A stretch of 64,000 nucleotides of DNA from Colwellia sp. MB02u-6 (GTDB taxonomy: Bacteria; Pseudomonadota; Gammaproteobacteria; Enterobacterales; Alteromonadaceae): NCBI RefSeq assembly GCF_014077095.1, contig NZ_JACGVG010000038.1, positions 248,001 to 312,000 of the forward strand. The letters run 5' to 3'. The position numbers were made by a program, and so were the translations under genes. Below, piece after piece: positions 54,454-62,288 of this stretch. Under the pieces are notes generated by a model that was given only the letters and a program-made list of their open reading frames with translations, was not told the origin of the DNA and did not search any database. The stretch's first letter is position 1. The number at the start of each line of letters is the position of its first letter.

Positions 54454-54632
54454 TTATTTAGCATCCATTAGCGCTGCGGTATCATCAAAGATGTTATTTT
54501 TACTATTGAAGCAATATCGTCTGTATAAGTTAATGAGCCTGTAACAAAATCTGTTACAGGCTCAAGTAAATCAATAATTGTCTGATGAGCTTTTTTTGTT
54601 TTATTAGTATCAATGTTATCGAGAAAGGCCAT
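54454..54632 (-). pseudogene. Small frameshifted gene with internal palindrome
   Basis: ATG 54632 with GGAAGGATT upstream reads MAFLDNIDTNKTKKAHQTII, then DLLEPVTDFVTGSLTYTDDI, and leaves frame, stopping at 54468. Adding one A to the A5 run (54497-54501) gives the tail VKNNIFDDTAALMDAK ending at 54454, in total about 59 residues. A perfect 12-bp inverted repeat (54535-54546 and 54552-54563) lies in the frame. The family is not recognised. Confidence 0.45.
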
Positions 54633-54835
54633 AATCCTTCCAATGATATTAACATTTTTACAGGGATATTATTATCAATCATAGGCAGAATTTATAATGA
54701 TCTGGTTATGACGTTTGCGCGCTACATACACTATATACTTCTGTTACTTGCTCAGGTATATTCTCATTATCTTCGTTTTTAAATACACCTTTAAAGACAT
54801 TGTTTTTTAAACATATTTTTTTAGAGATTATCCAA

Positions 54836-55858
54836 GTGAAAGAAAAAGCTACTTCTTTTGATATCGCCTACCAAGCAGGTGTTTCTCAGTCAACAGTCTC
54901 TAGAGCACTACGCAATAGTCCTTTAGTTAATGCCGATACTCGACAAAAAATTCAGGCTATTGCTACAGCATTAAATTACAAAGTAGATAAAAATGCCAGC
55001 AACTTACGCTCACAGCATTGTGACACTATTGCCTTGTTATTATTTGAAGACCCCACCAATGACAATTCAGCGATTAATCCCTTTTTCCTTTCTATGTTAG
55101 GTAGCATAACGAGAGCTTGCGCACATAAAGGTTATGATTTATTAGTCTCTTTTCAACAAGCGAGTAATGACTGGCACGCAGATTTTGAAGACAGTAATAA
55201 AGCAGACGGCCTGATATTATTGGGCTATGGCGATTACGTCGATTATGAAGAAAAGTTAATTAAATTGAGTGAACAAGGAACACACTTTGTGCGCTGGGGT
55301 GCAGAAGTCAAAAATTTACCTGTCGTCTCTATAGGTTGTGATAATTTTCTTGGCGGCAAAGAAATTACTGAGCACGTGATTAAGCAAGGGAGAAAACACT
55401 TTGCCTTTTTAGGCAGTGCCTCTAGTCATGCGCCTGAATTTTTCGATCGCTATAAAGGCCATTGCCAAGCACTAGAAGATAATAGCTTAGTAGTGAACAC
55501 TAACATGCAGTTTAATGCCTTTTACACGGAAGAGGCAGGTTACAAGGCGGCTTGTGAATTGATAGCAAGTGGGCAAGAATTTGATGCAATTTGTGCGGCT
55601 AGCGATTTAATTGCCATTGGCGCGATGAGAGCACTCAAAGAACGTGATATCAACATACCTGAGCAAGTGGCTGTTGTTGGCTTTGATGATATTGCTATTG
55701 CTAGCTTTACCTTTCCTCCTTTAACAACGGTTAAGCAAGATACTCAAATAGCCGGTGAGCTATTAGTAAACACCTTGCTTGACTCAATTAATGGTAAAGA
55801 GACTTCAACGACCTTAATAACGCCAGAATTAGTGATTAGAAAATCCTCTGGCTATTAA
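54836..55858 (+). CDS. malR: LacI-family regulator of the maltodextrin locus
   Basis: 340 residues from GTG 54836 (VKEKATSFDIAYQAGVSQST); an in-frame TTG at 54800 would add 12 unlike residues. The helix-turn-helix is SFDIAYQAGVSQSTVSRALR with the hinge ALNYKVDKNASNLRS. The effector domain has ICAASDLIAIGAMRALKERD and VVGFDDIAIASFTFPPLTTV. It lies 72 bases convergent to the transporter gene, and four ATACGTAT palindromes lie before the locus genes, so it probably represses them and is released by maltose or a derivative. The symbol is by context. Confidence 0.82.
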   Translation: MKEKATSFDIAYQAGVSQSTVSRALRNSPLVNADTRQKIQAIATALNYKVDKNASNLRSQHCDTIALLLFEDPTNDNSAINPFFLSMLGSITRACAHKGYDLLVSFQQASNDWHADFEDSNKADGLILLGYGDYVDYEEKLIKLSEQGTHFVRWGAEVKNLPVVSIGCDNFLGGKEITEHVIKQGRKHFAFLGSASSHAPEFFDRYKGHCQALEDNSLVVNTNMQFNAFYTEEAGYKAACELIASGQEFDAICAASDLIAIGAMRALKERDINIPEQVAVVGFDDIAIASFTFPPLTTVKQDTQIAGELLVNTLLDSINGKETSTTLITPELVIRKSSGY

Positions 55859-55930
55859 CTAGTAACTACTGGATATTAACTATTAGCACAAAGCCTAATA
55901 GTTAATATCCGTAACGCGGCGCTTAAATTG

Positions 55931-57457
55931 TTAGTCAGCATTTTGGCTTGCTATTTTATCCTCGGTACCGTCTTTGACAAAATAGACCGACAGAGCCGCT
56001 AATATCATTGAGACACCCGCCATCATTATAATGTAAACCGCTTGGTTATCAAAAACGGCGGTTAATATCCAGCCAGCAAAAATACCTGAAACAATTTGCG
56101 GCGCAGCAATGGTGAAGTTAAATATTCCCATATAAACGCCTGTTTGTTTCACGGGTAATGAGCCCGCTAAAATGGCGTATGGCATGGCTAATATTGCCGC
56201 CCAAGCAATACCAATACCTACCATAGGTAAGAATAAGTCTACTGCGCCTTGTGGCACTTCAATTTGAGTAATACCCAAGTTGACCATGATTAACTCAGGA
56301 TTTTGCATCAGTATAATACTTAAGTAACCAATACCACCGGCAAGTAACGAGACAGAGTATGTTAGCTTACGACCAATTTTACTGGCTACTTTAGCCATAA
56401 ATAATGAGGCTATCGCGGCAAAAAAAGAGTAAGCAGCGAAAATGATGCCCACCCAATCTCCAGCGCTGCCTTTTGCGTTAGCAATATGTGCAGGTATGGT
56501 ACCGATAGAGGCTAAATAATCTGGGTCAAACCATTTAGCCTCAATACCCCAAATATGCTGAGCGATAGCTGGCATGGTATAAACCCACATAATAAATAAT
56601 GCAAACCAAGAAAAAAATTGCACCAAGGCTAATTGTTTCATGGTACTGGGCATGGTTTTCATTAGGCCAAAAAATTCAGCCAATTTATTGCTAAGAGTCT
56701 GCTCAGTATCGCTTTGTTCTAATGGGGCTAAGCCATGAGTGCCTGGGGCATATTCTTTGGTTCTAAATACTGTCCACAATACTGAGCCTAGCATGACTGA
56801 GGCGCCAATATAAAAGGCCCAAATAACGGAAGGGGCAACTGACCCTGCGCTGCTAGCGGTGTTTTCTAGGCCAACAACATTAGTCAGCACGAAGGGCAGT
56901 ATGGAGCCAAAAACTGCACCAATATTAATTAAAAAAGATTGGATTGAATAGCCAATATTACGCTGCTCAGCGGGCACCATGTCAGATACCAAAGCGCGGA
57001 ACGGCTGAAAGGCTAAATTGAACGACGCATCCATTAAGGCTAGCATCATAGCGCCAAAAAATAAGGGCGTAATAAAGCTAGCTAAGGTCGCTGAATTTGG
57101 CATTAATAGCATGCCAATAGCCGCCGCAAATCCGCCGGCTAAAATGTAAGGGTTACGTCGACCTAGACGATTCCAAGTTTTGTCTGATGCGGCGCCTACT
57201 ATGGGTTGAATTAACAATCCCATAATGGGCGCGACTAACCAAAATAAGGATAAAGAGTGTAGATCAGCCCCTAAGTCTGAAAGTATTCGGCTGGCATTGG
57301 CATTTTGTAAAGCAAAGCCAAACTGCACGCCTAAAAAACCAAAACTTACGTTCCATATTTGCCAAAAATTAAGGCGGGGTTTTTGATGAGCGGTAGAGGT
57401 GTTTTTATTTATACTTTCATTGATACTTTTATTAGTATCGGCATCAGTTGTGGTCAT
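55931..57457 (-). CDS. SLC45-like MFS sugar transporter (maltose/maltodextrin)
   Basis: An inner-membrane symporter of 508 residues from ATG 57457; an in-frame ATG at 57514 would add 19 residues. About 12 helices. The start PRLNFWQIWNVSFGFLGVQF and the loop GAASDKTWNRLGRRNPYILA are typical of the SLC45/GPH-like sugar transporters found next to alpha-glucosidases in Alteromonadales and Xanthomonadales. An ATACGTAT palindrome lies 84 bases upstream (57541-57548). Confidence 0.88.
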   Translation of the reverse strand: MTTTDADTNKSINESINKNTSTAHQKPRLNFWQIWNVSFGFLGVQFGFALQNANASRILSDLGADLHSLSLFWLVAPIMGLLIQPIVGAASDKTWNRLGRRNPYILAGGFAAAIGMLLMPNSATLASFITPLFFGAMMLALMDASFNLAFQPFRALVSDMVPAEQRNIGYSIQSFLINIGAVFGSILPFVLTNVVGLENTASSAGSVAPSVIWAFYIGASVMLGSVLWTVFRTKEYAPGTHGLAPLEQSDTEQTLSNKLAEFFGLMKTMPSTMKQLALVQFFSWFALFIMWVYTMPAIAQHIWGIEAKWFDPDYLASIGTIPAHIANAKGSAGDWVGIIFAAYSFFAAIASLFMAKVASKIGRKLTYSVSLLAGGIGYLSIILMQNPELIMVNLGITQIEVPQGAVDLFLPMVGIGIAWAAILAMPYAILAGSLPVKQTGVYMGIFNFTIAAPQIVSGIFAGWILTAVFDNQAVYIIMMAGVSMILAALSVYFVKDGTEDKIASQNAD

Positions 57458-57537
57458 GTAGCGGACTCTTATAATTAATGATTTTAGCGAGTTTAATAAT
57501 CTAAATATACTCATAATAACGCTGAACAGCTATCTCC

Positions 57538-57551
57538 TACATACGTATTCA
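57538..57551. promoter_or_regulatory. Operator-like palindrome before the transporter gene
   Basis: ACATACGTATTCAG, centred on the 8-bp palindrome ATACGTAT, in the GH31-transporter gap. It is the weakest of four matches to TGCATACGTATGCA. Confidence 0.68.
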
Positions 57552-57607
57552 GCGGTATAATAAAGCGGTATCTTGCGTCTTAACTTTACAATTTCGGTGC
57601 ATTTTAC

Positions 57608-60172
57608 TTAATTATCTATACTGAGCGTTAATGGTTGGTGTTGCCAATTAAATTTCACTGTTAGTGTCTTTGCTGTTTTATGCCAATAAACCTCAGACTC
57701 GGCTGTATTAGGGCCTATTTTCAATTTTTCATCTGCAAGCGTGATGTTTTTAGGCATAGTAAGCCAATGATGAATGATTAATGAAATTTGCCTGTTTTCT
57801 GGCATGTTGGGGTAACCTTCACCGGTGTGATTAAAGGAAAATACGATATTTTTTTCACCTGAGTCATGCTTGTTGAGATTATTTTGCTTGGCGCTAAAGT
57901 GTAATATTTCATACTGATTTTTTGATAATGATTGCAAGCTTTTACCATCATCTTCATACATTTCTCCTGCACTGCGCTTAACTGAATCATCGGCGTAATA
58001 ATGTAGCGTTAGCTGGCTGCTATCGTAATCTTGGGTTGATTGAATATCGTCAATCATGGGAATAAACGCACCCGCGCGAACCAATACAGGCAGGGTGTCT
58101 AGGTTAGTGGCTAAAGAAATGGTTTGCTCGCCTTGATACTTTTTCTCGGTGAAGTAATCAAACCAAACGCCTTTGGGTAAAAGTATTGATACTGATTTTA
58201 CGCCAGCATCTACAATGGGTGTTACTAAAAAAGCATCGCCCCAAAAATAACTGCTCGCATTGTCCATTAAGCTTAGGCTTCTCTGATTTTTAAGCTCATT
58301 TTCAGACTTATCTTTAAGCGCGCCATCAAGCTCATATACAGTCGTTTCATTAAGCTCATTAGCAAAAAATAGCGGGCGCATTAAGGGCATACCCGTGGTG
58401 CTATTTTGATAGGCTAAGGTGTAATTGTAAGGCAGTAAGTTATATCTGAGTTTGATAAATTTTCGCAAAATATCTTGGGTTTCTTTATCATGAAATACGA
58501 CTTCGGGCGCTATATTATCTTGTGCATGTGGACGATAAATCGGTTGAAATACGCCGTATTGTAACCAGCGAATATACAGCTCTTTATTAAAAGTTTCACC
58601 GCCGGCAAAGCCGCCTAAATCTGAATGGGTATAAGCCATGCCTAACACACCCATTTGTAGGCTAAGCTCTACTTGGGGTTTTAATCCGCCCCAAGCGCGA
58701 CTTACATCACCAGTCCATGGGATCATGCCATAGCGTTGTGAACCGGCAAAACCTGAACGCATCAAAATAAATGGCCGCTCGTTGGGTGCTAAGCTTAGCT
58801 GGTTTTCAAAAACCATTTTAGCCCACTGATGACCATAAACATTATGAATAGCATCGCCATTGACCACGTTACCGTCGCTTAAGGTATGTAAAATGTCACT
58901 AGGGTGAACCTCTGGCTCACCTAAATCACCCCACCAACCCGTTACACCTTGCTGATATAAAGTTTTATATATGCGATTGAACCAGGTTTTGCCTTTATCG
59001 CTAAAGACATCAACTAAGCCGGTATTGCCAAAGTAAAAGTCAAAACGCTTGGCGTTACCGTTAGTGTTTTTAGCTAAAGCCTGACTTTTTTCGGCATCAG
59101 CCCATTTTTTCGAGCTGGTCAGTACAAACGGCTCGGTGATTAGTATGGTGTTCACGCCTTGCGCTTTAATGTCACTGATCATTTTTGTTGGGGTGGGAAA
59201 GGCGGCTTTATCCCATGCTAAGTTACCCATGTGGCCTTGAATGTCTTTACCAAACCAGTATAAATCGAGTATTAACGCATCAAGAGGAAAGTCTAAGTCG
59301 ATAAATTTATTAACCGTATCTCGTACTTCTTGTTCAGTGCGATAGCCAAAACGCGAGGCATAGTTACCTAGCGCCCAGCGTGGTGGCATAGGTTGCTTAC
59401 CGGTAACATCAACATAATTATTGATCAGTTCAGGGTAAGTCTTGCCAGCAAAAACCAGATAAGACATGCGACCTGATACCGCTTCAAATTGCATAATGTT
59501 TTGTTCTGACTTGCCTAAATCCATCCAACCTTTTGCTGAGTTATCAAATAACAAAATGTATTTATTACTCGAGAATACGGCAGGTAAACTGAAATTCATT
59601 TGGTTTGATTGGGTTTCATAACCGTAATGTGCGCGATTATATAACGGCATACGATGACCACGCCTGTCCATACCTAATACCCGTTCACCACCACCTAAGA
59701 GTTTTTCGTTTGCACTTAACTTAAAACGAAAGCCTTGCACGTTATACGCTTGATTATTTTCTGCCGCTGTACTGAGAAAAAATCCGGCTTCTTCTGAAAC
59801 TAACAATTTTTCGCCTTGATAATAGCTAATGCTAAAAGGCGATTTATTAATGACTGCGTTAAGTTTTCCAGCAGAGAGTATCAGTTGCTGGGGATTTTCG
59901 CTGACCAAAATTTTTTGCTTTAGGGCCTGTTCTTTAATGGCATATGAAGGTAAAAATGCGGCATTATTGCGTTTATTTTTATATTGATAATGTGCTTCAA
60001 TCGCATAGTCGCTATAGGCACTTAAGGTCAAGGGTCCTAGTGTTGTGGTGATCACTAAGCTCTGATTTTTTAGTTGATGGTTTAGGTAGCTATTTTTTTC
60101 GCTGGCCATGGTTTGGAGCGCGAATAAGAGTACAAACAGACAAGTACTTTTTATCAGTAAAAGTGAACGCAA
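57608..60172 (-). CDS. GH31 family alpha-glucosidase, secreted
   Basis: 854 residues with a signal peptide (LLLIKSTCLFVLLFALQTMA), so probably periplasmic or outer-membrane associated. The GH31 barrel has PRWALGNYASRFGYRTEQEV, DALILDLYWFG, the nucleophile region GWWGDLGEPEVH and the acid/base region WTGDVSRAWGGL. The GFAGSQRYGMIPW stretch is typical of the family. It should cut alpha-glucosidic bonds of maltodextrins from the non-reducing end. An operator-like palindrome lies about 77 bases upstream. It is co-oriented with the transporter gene. Confidence 0.92.
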   Translation of the reverse strand: MRSLLLIKSTCLFVLLFALQTMASEKNSYLNHQLKNQSLVITTTLGPLTLSAYSDYAIEAHYQYKNKRNNAAFLPSYAIKEQALKQKILVSENPQQLILSAGKLNAVINKSPFSISYYQGEKLLVSEEAGFFLSTAAENNQAYNVQGFRFKLSANEKLLGGGERVLGMDRRGHRMPLYNRAHYGYETQSNQMNFSLPAVFSSNKYILLFDNSAKGWMDLGKSEQNIMQFEAVSGRMSYLVFAGKTYPELINNYVDVTGKQPMPPRWALGNYASRFGYRTEQEVRDTVNKFIDLDFPLDALILDLYWFGKDIQGHMGNLAWDKAAFPTPTKMISDIKAQGVNTILITEPFVLTSSKKWADAEKSQALAKNTNGNAKRFDFYFGNTGLVDVFSDKGKTWFNRIYKTLYQQGVTGWWGDLGEPEVHPSDILHTLSDGNVVNGDAIHNVYGHQWAKMVFENQLSLAPNERPFILMRSGFAGSQRYGMIPWTGDVSRAWGGLKPQVELSLQMGVLGMAYTHSDLGGFAGGETFNKELYIRWLQYGVFQPIYRPHAQDNIAPEVVFHDKETQDILRKFIKLRYNLLPYNYTLAYQNSTTGMPLMRPLFFANELNETTVYELDGALKDKSENELKNQRSLSLMDNASSYFWGDAFLVTPIVDAGVKSVSILLPKGVWFDYFTEKKYQGEQTISLATNLDTLPVLVRAGAFIPMIDDIQSTQDYDSSQLTLHYYADDSVKRSAGEMYEDDGKSLQSLSKNQYEILHFSAKQNNLNKHDSGEKNIVFSFNHTGEGYPNMPENRQISLIIHHWLTMPKNITLADEKLKIGPNTAESEVYWHKTAKTLTVKFNWQHQPLTLSIDN

Positions 60173-60248
60173 GATAAAGCCCTTTATTGAATTGAATTTT
60201 TTATCTAATGACCAGGATAATAACCTGACTCAAGCTAACACAGCACTT

Positions 60249-60263
60249 TGAATACGTATGCAA
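60249..60263. promoter_or_regulatory. Operator-like palindrome before the GH31 gene
   Basis: TTGAATACGTATGCA, centred on ATACGTAT (60252-60259), on the GH31 side of the divergent region. Confidence 0.75.
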
Positions 60264-60436
60264 GCTTGTGTTAGTTATATTATGTTATTAGTCATAATTA
60301 GGTTAATAGGCAAAGACATGGTGTTATATCGGCTATATTTACAACTCGTAAGGTTTAGCTCGTAAGTCTTAGCTGATCACTTTATATCGAGCAGGTCGGG
60401 TATAAGTCATGGGAAATATTCCCCCCACAAGCTACT

Positions 60437-60450
60437 ACATACGTATGCAA
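60437..60450. promoter_or_regulatory. Operator-like palindrome, distal, before the GH13 gene
   Basis: ACATACGTATGCAA. Its centre is 31 bases, about three helical turns, from the next site, which would place two repressors on the same DNA face. Confidence 0.8.
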
Positions 60451-60466
60451 AATTAAGGAAAATCAA

Positions 60467-60480
60467 TGCATACGTATGCA
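60467..60480. promoter_or_regulatory. Operator-like palindrome, proximal, before the GH13 gene
   Basis: TGCATACGTATGCA is a perfect 14-base palindrome and the best match of the four, with the central CG step typical of LacI-family operators. Confidence 0.85.
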
Positions 60481-60607
60481 AAGGCTATTCCCCACCAAAT
60501 GAATTGCGTATTCTTATGCTGTAATAATAAAGAGAGAATTCAAGAGCAAGTAATAACCCTAGTTTTAGTGTCTTAAATGAATTCAAAATACAGCGTGGAG
60601 TTTTATA

Positions 60608-62269
60608 ATGAGTGAACAAATGTGGTGGCGTGGTGCCGTAATTTATCAAATTTATCCGCGCAGCTTCTATGATAGCAATCAAGATGGTATCGGTGATCTG
60701 CCTGGCATAATCAGTAAGTTAGATTACATTGCTAGTTTAGGCGTTGATGCTATTTGGATCTCGCCATTTTTTAAATCACCCATGAAAGACTTTGGCTATG
60801 ATATTAGCGATTATCGTGATGTCGATGCTATTTTTGGTACTTTAGCCGATTTTGATGAATTAATTGCTAAAGCACATGAACGCAATATTAAAATCATGAT
60901 AGATCAAGTGTTGAGCCATACATCAGATCAGCATCAATGGTTTATTGATAGCCGTGAAGACCAAAGCAATGATAAATCTGACTGGTATGTTTGGGCTGAT
61001 GCTAAAGAAGACGGTACCGCGCCTAATAATTGGTTATCTATTTTTGGTGGTAGCGGTTGGACATGGGAACCTCGTCGTCAGCAATATTATTTGCATAACT
61101 TTTTAACTAGCCAACCAGATCTTAATTTTCATCAGCCACAAGTGCGAAAAGCTGTGCTTGATAATGTTGAATTTTGGTTAAAGCGCGGTGTGGATGGTTT
61201 TAGGCTAGATGCGATAAACTTCTGTTTTCATGATGCTCAACTGCGTGACAATCCGGCTAAACCAAAAGCATTAAGACAAAGTATCGGTTTTGATGAAAAA
61301 AATCCTTATGCTTATCAATATCATTATTTTAATAACACCCAAGATGAAAACTTAGTTTTTATTGAATCTATTCGAACCTTATTAGATCAATATCCTGGGA
61401 CCGTCACTTTAGGTGAAATATCTTCAGAAGACTCATTAAAAACCATGGCAGAATATACCCAAGGTGATCATAGATTACATATGGGCTACAGTTTTGATTT
61501 ACTGACTGATGAATTTTCCGCGACTTACATTAAGCAAGTTGTACAAACGCTTGAAGAACGTGTGTCTGATGGTTGGCCTTGTTGGGCGATTTCAAATCAC
61601 GACGTACAACGGGTGATCAGTCGTTGGGGGAAGAGTCAAAATGCAGCGCAAAATGCTGATTTAGCTAAAATGCTATTCGCCATGATTTCCTCTTTACGCG
61701 GGAGTGTCTGTAGTTTTCAAGGGGAAGAGCTTGGTTTAACTGAAGCTGACATTGCTTTTGAAGATATTCAAGACCCTTACGGTATTACTTTTTGGCCGCA
61801 ATTTAAAGGCCGCGATGGTTGTCGTACGCCGCATCCATGGCAACATGATGAAATTAATGCCGGTTTTAGCCAAGCTAAGCCTTGGTTACCTGTGGCGGTT
61901 GAACATCAAGAAAAATCGGTGAATTTACAAGACGGTTCAGCAGACTCAGTGCTCAATAGTTATCGTCATTTTACCCAGTGGCGAAAACAACACAGTGCCT
62001 TGCTTTATGGTGATATTGCTTTTGTTGATTCGCCAGAGCCGATACTGGCTTTTATCCGACAAGATAGCGTTGAAAAACTCTTAGTGTGTTTTAATTTTAG
62101 TGATCAAACTCAAGCGTTCTCACTTGATTTATTCAACGATGAACTCTTAGCGCTAAGCGATCATAATTTAACAACCGTTCAGGTTATTAAGGGCAAAACG
62201 GTTGACGGTAAAACGCTTGATAGTAAAGTGATTTTACCCGCTTTTGGCTGTTTTTATGCTTCCTTATAA
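60608..62269 (+). CDS. GH13 oligo-alpha-glucosidase, cytoplasmic
   Basis: 553 residues without a signal peptide. The start MSEQMWWRGAVIYQIYPRSF is typical of GH13 subfamily 23-like alpha-glucosidases. The four conserved regions are visible: DQVLSHTSDQH, GFRLDAINF with the nucleophile Asp, TLGEISSED with the acid/base Glu, and ISNHDVQRV with the transition-state Asp. It should hydrolyse imported maltose and maltodextrins. The alpha-amylase gene follows after 19 bases. Confidence 0.93.
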   Translation: MSEQMWWRGAVIYQIYPRSFYDSNQDGIGDLPGIISKLDYIASLGVDAIWISPFFKSPMKDFGYDISDYRDVDAIFGTLADFDELIAKAHERNIKIMIDQVLSHTSDQHQWFIDSREDQSNDKSDWYVWADAKEDGTAPNNWLSIFGGSGWTWEPRRQQYYLHNFLTSQPDLNFHQPQVRKAVLDNVEFWLKRGVDGFRLDAINFCFHDAQLRDNPAKPKALRQSIGFDEKNPYAYQYHYFNNTQDENLVFIESIRTLLDQYPGTVTLGEISSEDSLKTMAEYTQGDHRLHMGYSFDLLTDEFSATYIKQVVQTLEERVSDGWPCWAISNHDVQRVISRWGKSQNAAQNADLAKMLFAMISSLRGSVCSFQGEELGLTEADIAFEDIQDPYGITFWPQFKGRDGCRTPHPWQHDEINAGFSQAKPWLPVAVEHQEKSVNLQDGSADSVLNSYRHFTQWRKQHSALLYGDIAFVDSPEPILAFIRQDSVEKLLVCFNFSDQTQAFSLDLFNDELLALSDHNLTTVQVIKGKTVDGKTLDSKVILPAFGCFYASL

Positions 62270-62288
62270 CGTGATATAGAGAATATAA

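Larger units (their letters stand above)
60173..60607. promoter_or_regulatory. Divergent control region of the maltodextrin genes
   Basis: No gene is seen in 435 bases. It contains three ATACGTAT palindromes (60249-60263, 60437-60450, 60467-60480) and must hold the divergent promoters of the GH31 and GH13 genes. Confidence 0.7.

Noticed and set aside
54585-54782. A 65-codon hydrophobic plus-strand frame before the LacI-type gene
   Set aside because: No ribosome binding site, and it overlaps the better supported small minus-strand gene.
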